Source: an uncultured Clostridium sp. (GTDB lineage: Bacteria; Bacillota; Clostridia; Lachnospirales; Lachnospiraceae). Taken from it: DNA of 16,480 nt. The position numbers were made by a program, and so were the translations under genes. The stretch covers positions 1 to 16,480 of the forward strand of contig URUZ01000079.1 in NCBI GenBank assembly GCA_900551225.1, given 5' to 3'. Of the stretch, positions 8,154 through 15,523 are shown piece by piece. Under the pieces are notes generated by a model, which saw nothing but the letters and a program-made list of their open reading frames with translations, was not told the origin of the DNA and made no database searches. Every line of letters starts with the position of its first letter. The stretch's first letter is position 1.

Positions 8154-9095
8154 ATGTCAAGAATTGTAATCGCTCTGGGCGGAAATGCCCTGGGCAATAA
8201 CCCCAAGGAGCAGCAGGAGATGATTGAGGCGGCCTGCCCATCCCTCATCGGCCTGATCAGCCAGGGCCATGAGATCATCATCAGCCACGGCAACGGTCCC
8301 CAGGTGGGAATGATCAGCAAGGCCTTTGAGATAGGCTCCCAGTACGACCAGGGGATCTGTCCCCTGGAACTGATGGAGTGTACGGCCATGAGCCAGGGAT
8401 ACATCGGCTATCACCTGCAGAAGGGGATCAAAAAGGAGCTGAGAGTCCAGAAAATGCCATGGCACGTGGCCAGCGTGGTAACCCAGGTGGCTGTGGACCC
8501 CAATGACCCGGCATTTTTAAAGCCAACGAAACCCATTGGCAGCTTTATGACAAAAGAGGCCATGGAGACCCTTAAGAAGGAAAGGCCGGAGCTTCAGTTT
8601 ATAGAGGATTCCGGCAGAGGCTACCGCAGGGTGGTACCGTCCCCCAAGCCTGTGGACATTGTGGAGCGGGAGTCCATTTTGAACCTGCTGGACAATGAGT
8701 ACATAGTGATTGCCTGCGGCGGCGGGGGAATCCCGGTGATCAAAGACGAAAATGGCGATTACGTTGGGGTGCCGGCTGTGATTGACAAGGATTTTGCCTC
8801 CGCCAAGCTGGCGGAGATGGTGGACGCTGACTATCTGTTCATCCTCACAGCAGTGGACCACGTGGCCGTGAATTACGGAAAACCGGACCAGAAGCAGCTG
8901 ACGGAGATGACGGTGGACCAGGCCGGGGAATACTGTGCCCAGGGCCAGTTCGCAGCCGGAAGCATGCTGCCCAAGGTCCAGGCGGCCATGGCATTTGCCA
9001 AGAGTAAGAAAGGGAGGAATGCAGTGATTGCCTCCCTGGAGAAGGCGCCGTTGGCTATGGCGGGGGAAAGCGGAACTAGGATTTATCAGGGATAA
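8154..9095 (+). CDS. arcC: Carbamate kinase
   Basis: Transfers the phosphate of carbamoyl phosphate to ADP, giving ATP, ammonia and CO2; this is the energy-yielding last step of the pathway (called AguC in agu operons). The 313-residue length is normal. Motifs are ALGGNALG (7-14), SHGNGPQVG (44-52), the glycine-rich VIACGGGGIPVI (185-196) and DKDFASAKLA (211-220), all typical of the amino acid kinase fold of carbamate kinases. It starts 20 bp after the amidohydrolase gene with a GAGGAGGA site at good spacing. It would use the carbamoyl phosphate made by the ptcA product. It is the last gene of the operon and is followed by a large palindrome. Confidence 0.95.
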   Translation: MSRIVIALGGNALGNNPKEQQEMIEAACPSLIGLISQGHEIIISHGNGPQVGMISKAFEIGSQYDQGICPLELMECTAMSQGYIGYHLQKGIKKELRVQKMPWHVASVVTQVAVDPNDPAFLKPTKPIGSFMTKEAMETLKKERPELQFIEDSGRGYRRVVPSPKPVDIVERESILNLLDNEYIVIACGGGGIPVIKDENGDYVGVPAVIDKDFASAKLAEMVDADYLFILTAVDHVAVNYGKPDQKQLTEMTVDQAGEYCAQGQFAAGSMLPKVQAAMAFAKSKKGRNAVIASLEKAPLAMAGESGTRIYQG

Positions 9096-9099
9096 GGAT

Positions 9100-9179
9100 A
9101 TGGGGATTTAGGCGTGAATGGTTACGCGGACGGATGTATCTTACTCCGCCCGCGTAACCATTCACTCCTAATTCCCCAT
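9100..9179. repeat. Long imperfect palindrome between convergent operons
   Basis: Arms of 35 bp (9100-9134 and 9145-9179) pair with only three mismatches (9107/9172, 9113/9166, 9130/9149) around a 10-nt loop (9135-9144). The core GTGAATGGTTACGCGG is perfect for 16 bp. It fills nearly all of the space between the stop codons of arcC and the convergent 449-residue gene. No clear T-tract follows on either strand, so it is not a textbook intrinsic terminator, but RNA from either side would fold very stably. It resembles dispersed REP-like intergenic palindromes and may act as a bidirectional terminator or 3'-end protector. Dispersal in the genome cannot be tested here. Confidence 0.8.
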
Positions 9180-9183
9180 TATC

Positions 9184-10533
9184 TTACCTTTCAATTTCCG
9201 GTACATCTAACTTAAATACCACCTTGTCCCTGACCGCCTCATACCGGTCTACCGCCATGATCTGAACCCATACCTCCCGCCCGTACCATTTTGGATCAAT
9301 GGGCAGTTCATTTTCCACCTGGAGAATCAGGTTTTCTCCGCGGGACATCCCCGCCGCCATTCGGATGGGTTTATCCAAGGGGGCAACATTTTCCGATCCG
9401 CTGAAATAGTAATCCAGGCGGGTGATCCTGTTGTCAATGCGGTAATAGCAATCGCCCTTTGAGAGCTTCGTCACAGTGGATGGCAGCAGCTTACACACTG
9501 CCTTCAATGACAGGTACCACTCAGAATCCCTGTATTCCAGCTTTTGCCCCGTCACCGCCACATATCTGTGGGGAGGCAGTATCTCAAAGGTGCTGCTGAT
9601 TCCGCCGCTCTCACGGGGATCCCCCTCCCGGTAATAGTAGGTCAGGAGCCGCCGGGGATTGTCAGCACAGCCCTGATCTCCTGCCAGCATGGACGGCAGC
9701 TCCCCCTCATAGGAGATGCAGGACTCCGAGATATTATAATTAAAGAAGTGAACGGTTCCCGACTGATACTCCTGGGCATCCCCAAAATGCCATTTTTCCG
9801 GTATCTCAATATAGGCAGCCACCGGCCAGTCCAGGGAGAAATACCGGGTATCCCAGATTCCGGCATAGGGGTCCGTAAATGCTTCAAACCCCTCCTCTGC
9901 GGCAAACTGCTCCACCATGTCCACATGGGCAGCCGGCGAAAAACGGGACAGGATGATCTCTTTGTGGCCGGTTGCCAGCATCAGGGTCTTGGCGCTGCTG
10001 ATTATCTCATTCCCATTGTCCAGGGAGACATGCAGCTCATAGACACCCTCCCTCAAGGGCTCCAGTTCTGCTCCGAACTGGTCCTTCCGGTTAATCTTAT
10101 CTCTCTGGCAGGTCCCCCCGTAGATCAGAGCGGTAAAATACCGGTCCGTGTAATATGCCTTATTCCAGGTATCCCACAGGGTATCCGGGTGTTCCGGATC
10201 ATAGACCAGGTCCGGCATCCCGCAGCTGCGGATCACAGACTCCGGCTCCTCAGTGACCATTCCCGGATAATTAGTGCAGATCCCTTTTTGATTATTCCTG
10301 ATTTGTGCCGTCACCGTGCGGAGCGTCTTTTTGCTGGCGCACTCCACCAGCTTTACCTCCAGCCTGGCATCCGGTGCCGCCTCTACCCCATCAAACCGGC
10401 CTATGACATAGAAGTCATGTTCAGCGGTCATTATCCCATGTTCATCTGTGGGATAGACGATCTGAAGCCGCTTATCCTCCTTGATGTGCTGTGCATGATA
10501 TTTCTCTGCATACCGGTAATACTGAATAAACAT
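9184..10533 (-). CDS. Protein of unknown function, last gene of the ABC/nucleoside hydrolase operon
   Basis: I do not recognise this 449-residue protein. It has no signal peptide or membrane segment, so it is probably cytoplasmic. It is rich in alternating hydrophobic/polar stretches and aromatic residues (for example EWYLSLKAVCKLL and ENLILQVENELP), suggesting a mainly beta, sandwich-like structure. No catalytic signature stands out. It starts 21 bp after the TIM-barrel gene, in the same operon. The AAGGAGG site is 13 nt from the ATG, which is long, but the in-frame stop of the previous gene lies just upstream and no other start fits. The context suggests a role in handling or recognising the operon's carbohydrate or glycoside substrate; a glycan-binding or lyase-like beta protein is one possibility. 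This is inference from position only. Confidence 0.75.
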   Translation of the reverse strand: MFIQYYRYAEKYHAQHIKEDKRLQIVYPTDEHGIMTAEHDFYVIGRFDGVEAAPDARLEVKLVECASKKTLRTVTAQIRNNQKGICTNYPGMVTEEPESVIRSCGMPDLVYDPEHPDTLWDTWNKAYYTDRYFTALIYGGTCQRDKINRKDQFGAELEPLREGVYELHVSLDNGNEIISSAKTLMLATGHKEIILSRFSPAAHVDMVEQFAAEEGFEAFTDPYAGIWDTRYFSLDWPVAAYIEIPEKWHFGDAQEYQSGTVHFFNYNISESCISYEGELPSMLAGDQGCADNPRRLLTYYYREGDPRESGGISSTFEILPPHRYVAVTGQKLEYRDSEWYLSLKAVCKLLPSTVTKLSKGDCYYRIDNRITRLDYYFSGSENVAPLDKPIRMAAGMSRGENLILQVENELPIDPKWYGREVWVQIMAVDRYEAVRDKVVFKLDVPEIER

Positions 10534-10554
10534 GAAGTAACCAACGCCTCCTTT

Positions 10555-11442
10555 TTACAATGCCAGCAGATACTGCCCGATTTGCCTGCTGAAGTACAGT
10601 GCAGCGGGAACCAGCTGATCCGGCAGCTTTTTAATAAAGTTATGGGCTTCCAGTGAAAATGCCCCTTCATAGGAAATGTCCTTTAAAGCCTGCATGATGG
10701 GTTCCCACTCCGTCAGGCCGGTAAATGGCATCACGTGCATAAATGGTTCGAAATCCTTGCTCAGGGTATCAGACACGTGGGTTGCCATCAGCCGTTTCCC
10801 CAGCTGCCGTATGACAGGCGGCTGGTCCATCTCCATGATGGCGCCGTGTTCGAAATCCCAGCACACGCCCAGGCGGCTGTCCCCAAACTCATCAATAAAT
10901 GCAGTGATCTCCTCCGCAAAGACAAAGAATTTCTGTTCCGGATGACCGTAAGAGTCATACATATTTTCAACTGCCACGGTCATTCCCCGCGCATCGGCAT
11001 AGGCCAGCAGCTGTTCCATATACTCTTTATTTTTCTGCCACACCTGCTTTCTGCCGCTCTCATCAATGATCCCCATGCCAGGATGGGTTACCGCTACCTT
11101 AGCGCCCAGAATCCGGCAGCAGTCCAAGGAGCGGCGTACCAGCATTTCCTGCTGCTGCCTTTTCTCCTCCCCGGCAAAATCGGGATTCAGAAAGTCATAA
11201 GTATACGCGTGGCACTGGTCAAAACCCAGACCGTACTCCTGAGCCGTGCGGGCGATCCCTTCCGCCCACTGCTGCCATTGATCGGAAAAGAAAGGAGACC
11301 CTGGACAGGACCACTCATAAAAGCTCATATCAAAAGTGCTGAATCCTGCCTCAGCGGCATATTTCAGTGTTTTTTCCACTGGCACTACTGAGCCGCCGGG
11401 CCGTTCACAGTATATATTTGTAGATGTGGATAGCTTCATCAT
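10555..11442 (-). CDS. Sugar phosphate isomerase/epimerase-like TIM-barrel protein
   Basis: A 295-residue xylose isomerase-like TIM barrel of the AP endonuclease family 2 fold. The metal-binding pattern of this family is visible: E159 in TVAVENM, D196 in GVCWDFEHG, H222 in ATHVSDT and E265 in FSLEAHN, with THPGM (119-123) on an earlier strand. Such enzymes isomerise or epimerise sugars or inositol derivatives; the substrate cannot be assigned. The start at 11442 (or the next ATG at 11439) follows AAAGGAGA, which overlaps the 3' end of the nucleoside hydrolase gene, 1 bp away, so translation is probably coupled. With the upstream hydrolase and ABC transporter it would process the sugar part of an imported compound. 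Confidence 0.87.
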   Translation of the reverse strand: MMKLSTSTNIYCERPGGSVVPVEKTLKYAAEAGFSTFDMSFYEWSCPGSPFFSDQWQQWAEGIARTAQEYGLGFDQCHAYTYDFLNPDFAGEEKRQQQEMLVRRSLDCCRILGAKVAVTHPGMGIIDESGRKQVWQKNKEYMEQLLAYADARGMTVAVENMYDSYGHPEQKFFVFAEEITAFIDEFGDSRLGVCWDFEHGAIMEMDQPPVIRQLGKRLMATHVSDTLSKDFEPFMHVMPFTGLTEWEPIMQALKDISYEGAFSLEAHNFIKKLPDQLVPAALYFSRQIGQYLLAL

Positions 11443-11443
11443 T

Positions 11444-12349
11444 TTAGTCTCCTTTATCGATCAGGCCTCTCAGCTGCCTTAAATACGATTGAAAGTCAAA
11501 CCGGACGGCAGCCCGGATCATCCCCTCCTTATTTGGAAAAAATTCCATCAGGCTGCCGTCCCGGCGCGCCGGATCAATGGAAGCCTCTCCTGTCACATAT
11601 TCCGCCAGCGCCGGTTCTATGACCACTGCCACAGCCATTGCATCCACCAGAAGGCTGTAGGCGGCAAGGCCTGCCTGCCGGTTGTAACGGGTACATTGTA
11701 ATAGGAAATCATGGACAGAGCCGCTTCCCTCTGCCAGGAGCTGCTCTGCAAAGGAATCCTTCAGTCCGGCCGACACATCCAGGCCCACCGCTCTCACCGG
11801 AACGCCGGAATGGTACACCACATCTGCGGCTTCCGGGTCCACCAAAATATTCCATTCTGCGCGGTTCGGCTCAGGATTTAAGCCAAAATAGCCGGAGGCA
11901 GCCACAATTTCCCGGATTCCGCCTGTAACTGCCGGGTTTTTTAAGATTGCCGCCGCCAGGTTCGTAAATCCGGCCGTTGCAATCACTGTGACAGCCTTTT
12001 GACTCCCGGCCAGTGTTTCCAGCAAGAATTCCTGGGCTGTTTTCTCTGCTATTAACTCCATATGCTCTGTAAGCCCTGTGTCGCATAAGCCGTCATTTCC
12101 GCAGTAAAGGGGGCTGAAGGCCAGGCTGCGGGCCAGGGGCTGTTCTGCTCCCTGATAAATCTGAATATCGCTTCTTCCGGCCAGGGCGCAGATACGGGCC
12201 GCATTCTTGGCCATCTGCGCTGCAGGACCATTTCCGCAGACAGTGGTAATGCCCAGGACCTTCAGCTGCGGACAATTAAGGGCCAGCAGAATTCCAAGGG
12301 CATCGTCTGCCCCCGGATCGCAGTCAATGATAACGGGAATCTGATTCAT
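11444..12349 (-). CDS. Divergent nucleoside hydrolase family (IU-NH fold) protein
   Basis: Nucleoside hydrolases split the N-glycosidic bond of ribonucleosides to give base and ribose. The 301-residue protein has the calcium-binding signature near its start (IIDCDPGADDALGILLA, D9, D11, D15, D16), the AEWNILVDPEAADVV block (164-178) and D236 as the expected C-terminal metal ligand. Family residues are missing. The HDP-type motif reads LVDAMAVA (V235 where a histidine is usual), the HG-x-x-G motif reads CGNDG, and the usual GPLTN reads GFTN. The enzyme may therefore act on a different N-glycoside. The position of the metal motif fixes the start at 12349, but no Shine-Dalgarno sequence precedes it; a terminator and a tiny ORF do. 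It lies 1 bp before the TIM-barrel gene. Confidence 0.88.
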   Translation of the reverse strand: MNQIPVIIDCDPGADDALGILLALNCPQLKVLGITTVCGNGPAAQMAKNAARICALAGRSDIQIYQGAEQPLARSLAFSPLYCGNDGLCDTGLTEHMELIAEKTAQEFLLETLAGSQKAVTVIATAGFTNLAAAILKNPAVTGGIREIVAASGYFGLNPEPNRAEWNILVDPEAADVVYHSGVPVRAVGLDVSAGLKDSFAEQLLAEGSGSVHDFLLQCTRYNRQAGLAAYSLLVDAMAVAVVIEPALAEYVTGEASIDPARRDGSLMEFFPNKEGMIRAAVRFDFQSYLRQLRGLIDKGD

Positions 12350-12353
12350 GTTG

Positions 12354-12374
12354 TTAAAAAGGAGCCCGAAACAT
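12354..12374 (-). other. Possible six-codon leader ORF overlapping the terminator
   Basis: On the minus strand an ATG in the terminator loop (12374-12372) opens a short frame encoding MFRAPF that stops with TAA at 12356-12354. AGGAG lies about 7 nt upstream, within the 5' arm of the hairpin. The TAA is only 4 nt from the ATG of the nucleoside hydrolase, which has no ribosome site of its own. A ribosome on this frame could open the hairpin and restart at the hydrolase. The ORF is real as sequence; its translation is conjecture. Confidence 0.35.
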
Positions 12375-12384
12375 GCCGGGCTCC
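12356..12384 (-). terminator. Intrinsic terminator/attenuator between binding-protein and hydrolase genes
   Basis: Read on the minus strand, GGAGCCCG (12384-12377) pairs perfectly with CGGGCTCC (12368-12361) around an 8-nt loop, followed at once by five T (12360-12356). It lies 26 bp after the binding-protein stop codon and 6 bp before the hydrolase start. It should stop part of the transcript, keeping the binding protein more abundant than the downstream enzymes. Confidence 0.82.
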
Positions 12385-12410
12385 TGCTCCCTTCCTAATT
12401 TATCGGTATG

Positions 12411-13766
12411 TTAATCAATGGGATTGGCCCGGAAATAATCCTCAAAGGCTGCGTTGATGCCATCCTTGATCGCTGTTCCAGTCTCATCCTTGTTGGCTGT
12501 GCCCTCTGCAAAATTCAGCATGGCATTGCGGATCACATCATTCACCGCGCTGGAGCTTGGGCAGAAGGAGGCCACGATGCCGGACGGCTCTGTGGAAAGA
12601 ATGGTGTAGGGAACCTCCAGGCGCGGATTGGCCGCCACAGCGTTTTTGTAACTTTCAGTTCCAATTGTGCCCGTATGGACCGGCACATAGCAGTAACCGT
12701 CCAGCCACATGGACTGGGCTTCCGGTGAGATCATGTACTGGACAAATTCCCAGGAGGCATTTAACCGTTTCTCATCATCCCGGTTGATCATGAATAAACC
12801 GCTGCCGGAGGGATAGCCGCCCCCTGCATCCGAGCTGTTCACCTTCGGGCTGGGCGCTACGCCCCACTGGAAGGTGTCTCCCACCAGCTCTGTGACGGCC
12901 GGAATCTGGGAGCTGCTCATCAGGCACATTGCATTTAAGCCCTGGGCAAATTCCTCATTCATGCTGTCCTTGGTGGCCTTATACCCGCCTGTTGCGATCA
13001 CCTTCTCCCACTCTGTCAGATACTGGTCAATCTCCTTCTCGCAGTTCAGCTCAGTCATTTTTCCCTTGCGGCCGCTGTCATTGTTGCCGAAGTAGGTCCC
13101 CTCGGCTCCCTGGGTGGCAATAAAGTTCTCAAAAGCAAACTGGTCGATCCGTGCATTTAATCCATAGTCAGCGCCTGTTTTTTCCTTCACCGCGCCGATC
13201 ACCTCAGCCATCTCCGCTACGGTCTCCGGCGGCGTGTCATATCCGGCCTGGGAGAGCAGATCCTGATTATAATACAGGACCAGTGTGGAGATCGCATAGG
13301 GTGCGCCGATCAGCCTGTCATCCAGGGAGTAGGCGGATACCGTGTTGGGGATCAGATCCTCCTTAGACACCTTGGAATCCTCTCTTGTGATGAAATCCTC
13401 CGTCCAGGCCGTGCGGTCCCAGTCACGGATCAGATCCACATACTCACTGTACATCTGGATCACATCCGGCATGTTGGCCGTGTCATCCGTGGACATGGCC
13501 GCGGTCAGTGCGTTGGTACCCGGCCAGTCCTGGAACACGCCTGTTACATGGATGTTCTTCTCCGCTCCAACGGTGCTGTTGAACTGGTCAATCTGTTTCT
13601 GTAAGATCTCTCCCACCGTACCGTCCGCGGAGTGCCAGAAGCTGACCTCCGTCATGTCTGCGGCTGCCGAACCGCCTTCAGCCGCCGGCTCCTCCTTCTG
13701 TCCGCATGCAGTCAGGGACAAAGCCATTACCAGGGCAAAAAAGCCCGCTATTTTTCCTCTTTTCAC
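12411..13766 (-). CDS. ABC transporter solute-binding lipoprotein (carbohydrate type)
   Basis: A 451-residue extracytoplasmic binding protein of the family 1 (sugar) type. A signal peptide with positive start (MKRGK), hydrophobic core and lipobox LTAC gives lipidation at C21, followed by a flexible Ala/Gly/Glu linker. The mature part starts with EVSFWHS, and the features PDVIQMYSEY, GAPYAISTLVLYYNQDLL and WEFVQYMISPEAQSMW are typical of family members of the UgpB/MalE kind. The start codon is GTG (13766-13764), preceded by GAGGAGGAG. The gene lies 13 bp after the second permease. Ligand is unknown; neighbours point to a sugar, glycoside or nucleoside-like compound. Confidence 0.93.
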   Translation of the reverse strand: MKRGKIAGFFALVMALSLTACGQKEEPAAEGGSAAADMTEVSFWHSADGTVGEILQKQIDQFNSTVGAEKNIHVTGVFQDWPGTNALTAAMSTDDTANMPDVIQMYSEYVDLIRDWDRTAWTEDFITREDSKVSKEDLIPNTVSAYSLDDRLIGAPYAISTLVLYYNQDLLSQAGYDTPPETVAEMAEVIGAVKEKTGADYGLNARIDQFAFENFIATQGAEGTYFGNNDSGRKGKMTELNCEKEIDQYLTEWEKVIATGGYKATKDSMNEEFAQGLNAMCLMSSSQIPAVTELVGDTFQWGVAPSPKVNSSDAGGGYPSGSGLFMINRDDEKRLNASWEFVQYMISPEAQSMWLDGYCYVPVHTGTIGTESYKNAVAANPRLEVPYTILSTEPSGIVASFCPSSSAVNDVIRNAMLNFAEGTANKDETGTAIKDGINAAFEDYFRANPID

Positions 13767-13779
13767 TGTTATCTCCTCC

Positions 13780-14604
13780 TCATTCTTTTATAGAACCGGC
13801 CATCATGCCGGCGACTATCTTCTTAAGAAACACAATAAATACAAGAATTGTGGGAATCAGCGCAATGACGGCCCCGGCGATCACCGGTCCGAAGGCTGAG
13901 GATTCCCGGTCCTTCAGCATAGTGATACCCACCTGAATGGTTCTCATCTCCGTCTTGCTTGTCACCAGCATGGGCCACACATACTGGTTCCACACATTGA
14001 CAAAGGAGGAGATGAAGATCGTAAATAAAATGGGCTGATTGGTGGGCAGCACAATGTTGAAAAAGAATCTCAGATCACTGGCCCCATCCAGCTTGGCCGC
14101 CTCGTGCAGCGACTTGGAGAAGGTCATGAACTGCTGGCGCAGCATAAAAATATTGTTAGCCGACACCAGGAATATGGAACAGACGCCCAGGTATGTATTC
14201 AGCTGCTGCATCTTGGATACCGTGACATAATTCTGTACAATCAGCACATCCGGAGGGATCATGATGGTGGTCAGCGTCAGCAGAAACAGGACCCTTTTCC
14301 CCGGAAACTCATAAAATGTAAATGCAAATGCAGCGCAGGTTCCAATCAACACCCTGGAAACACTGCAGATCAGCGCTATGACAAATGAATTCAGCATGTA
14401 ACGCAGAATGGGAGTTGCTGTAAAGGCTCTTTTGTAATTCTCCAGGGTTGCCTGGGGCGGCAGGATATTGTGATCCACTGTCAGAATATCCTGGGGCTTC
14501 ATAAAGGACACTGATACCGCATACAGGATAGGGGCCAGAACCATAATGGCGCACATCATGCAGAATATTTCCATCATAACCTCAGTAAGCGTTTTGGATT
14601 TCAT
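13780..14604 (-). CDS. ABC transporter permease, MalG/UgpE type
   Basis: A 274-residue inner-membrane permease with about six hydrophobic segments. It carries the ATPase-contact EAA loop EAAKLDGASDLRFFFNIVLP in its second half, as in the carbohydrate uptake (CUT1) family. The ATG at 14604 is preferred over an upstream start at 14652. It overlaps the stop codon of the other permease as ATGA, has AGAGGGGGG upstream, and gives the usual short cytoplasmic N-terminus before the first helix (about 10-34). It would pair with the MalF-type permease to form the channel. No ATPase gene is present in the window. Confidence 0.93.
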   Translation of the reverse strand: MKSKTLTEVMMEIFCMMCAIMVLAPILYAVSVSFMKPQDILTVDHNILPPQATLENYKRAFTATPILRYMLNSFVIALICSVSRVLIGTCAAFAFTFYEFPGKRVLFLLTLTTIMIPPDVLIVQNYVTVSKMQQLNTYLGVCSIFLVSANNIFMLRQQFMTFSKSLHEAAKLDGASDLRFFFNIVLPTNQPILFTIFISSFVNVWNQYVWPMLVTSKTEMRTIQVGITMLKDRESSAFGPVIAGAVIALIPTILVFIVFLKKIVAGMMAGSIKE

Positions 14605-15482
14605 TGGTAATGTACCCCCCTCTTTTCCCACACAAAGGCCAGAATGGTGCAAACCAGGGTCATCAGGAAGGCCAGGACAGCCGCGGGGTTTGCGTTGGTG
14701 TAGTTGCCGGCGCTGGCAAACTGGCTGTAAATGTACTGCATAATAGTCAGCGTTGCGTAATTAGGTCCGCCTCCTGTCAGAACATTCACAAGGCCCATGA
14801 TCATCATGCTGAACGCCAGATCCGTCACAATCAGATAAAACAGCGTGGGCGTGGTTAAAGGCAGATAAATATGCAGCATTTTCTGCATGGTCTTAGCGCC
14901 GTCCATCTGGGCGCTCTCCAGCAGCTCTGCCGGGACGCTCCGCACAGCGGACAGCATGAACACAAAGGCGTATCCCGTGGACAGCCAGATCTGCACCACC
15001 GCGATGGCGGGCAAAGCGTATCTGGCATCCGTCAGCCAGCGGATATTCGTCCCCAGCAGTCCGTTGATCAGACCCAGAGGCGATACATAGAGCAGCTGGA
15101 AGATCATGGCGATCACCGATGATGCCATTGCCATGGGCAGCGCGAAGCTGGTCTCATAGACTACGGAAAATCGGCGTTTCTTGTTGGCCAGCAGGGCCAG
15201 CAGAAAGCCCAGGATCTTGGAAGTGGGCAGAGTCATCAGCGTAAACAGCAGTGTATTGCGCACTGCAATTAAGAACTTTTCATCCCTGAGAATATACAGG
15301 TAGTTTTCAAATCCCACAAATTTCTTGATTTCCCCCAGAGAATTTACGATGAATAAGCTTTTGTAAATTGTCTGGATAAACGGATAAAACGTAAACACCC
15401 CAAATAAGATAAAACTAGGCAAAAGCCATAAGTAGGCCTGTGCATATTGCAGACGTAAACCTGTTTTCTTTTTTCCCTTCAC
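14601..15482 (-). CDS. ABC transporter permease, MalF/UgpA type
   Basis: A 293-residue inner-membrane permease with about six hydrophobic segments (the first near 17-34), a basic N-terminus, and the EAA loop variant ESAQMDGAKTMQKMLHIYLP. It forms the CUT1-type channel with the MalG-type partner, whose ATG overlaps its TGA stop. The start is GTG (15482-15480). An in-frame stop at 15491-15489 rules out an earlier start. No ribosome site is next to this GTG, but AAGGAGG lies about 35 nt upstream, on the far side of a 7-bp hairpin that could bring it near. Expression follows the broken HAD gene in the same transcript. Confidence 0.92.
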   Translation of the reverse strand: MKGKKKTGLRLQYAQAYLWLLPSFILFGVFTFYPFIQTIYKSLFIVNSLGEIKKFVGFENYLYILRDEKFLIAVRNTLLFTLMTLPTSKILGFLLALLANKKRRFSVVYETSFALPMAMASSVIAMIFQLLYVSPLGLINGLLGTNIRWLTDARYALPAIAVVQIWLSTGYAFVFMLSAVRSVPAELLESAQMDGAKTMQKMLHIYLPLTTPTLFYLIVTDLAFSMMIMGLVNVLTGGGPNYATLTIMQYIYSQFASAGNYTNANPAAVLAFLMTLVCTILAFVWEKRGVHYQ

Positions 15483-15489
15483 CTTGGTT

Positions 15490-15523
15490 CACCGGGCCAG
15501 TCGTCTCCCGGTGTTTCCTCCTT
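15490..15523 (-). promoter_or_regulatory. Shine-Dalgarno separated from GTG start by a hairpin
   Basis: On the minus strand the order is AAGGAGG (15523-15517), AAA, CACCGGG (15513-15507), a 10-nt loop, CCCGGTG (15496-15490), AACCAAG, then the GTG start of the first permease (15482). The two 7-mers are perfect complements. If the hairpin folds, the ribosome site would be about 10 nt from the GTG instead of about 34. No T-tract follows, so it is not a terminator. The arrangement is seen; the function is inferred. Confidence 0.5.

Noticed and set aside
9544..10656. Long plus-strand frame of 370 codons opposite the unknown protein
   Set aside because: It lies antisense to two genes with good ribosome sites and operon spacing. 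Its translation has low-complexity, shadow-like character with no domain.
14605..14652. Longer N-terminus for the MalG-type permease starting at 14652
   Set aside because: It would overlap the other permease by about 50 bp and add an atypical N-terminal extension. The ATG at 14604 has a ribosome site and an ATGA overlap.
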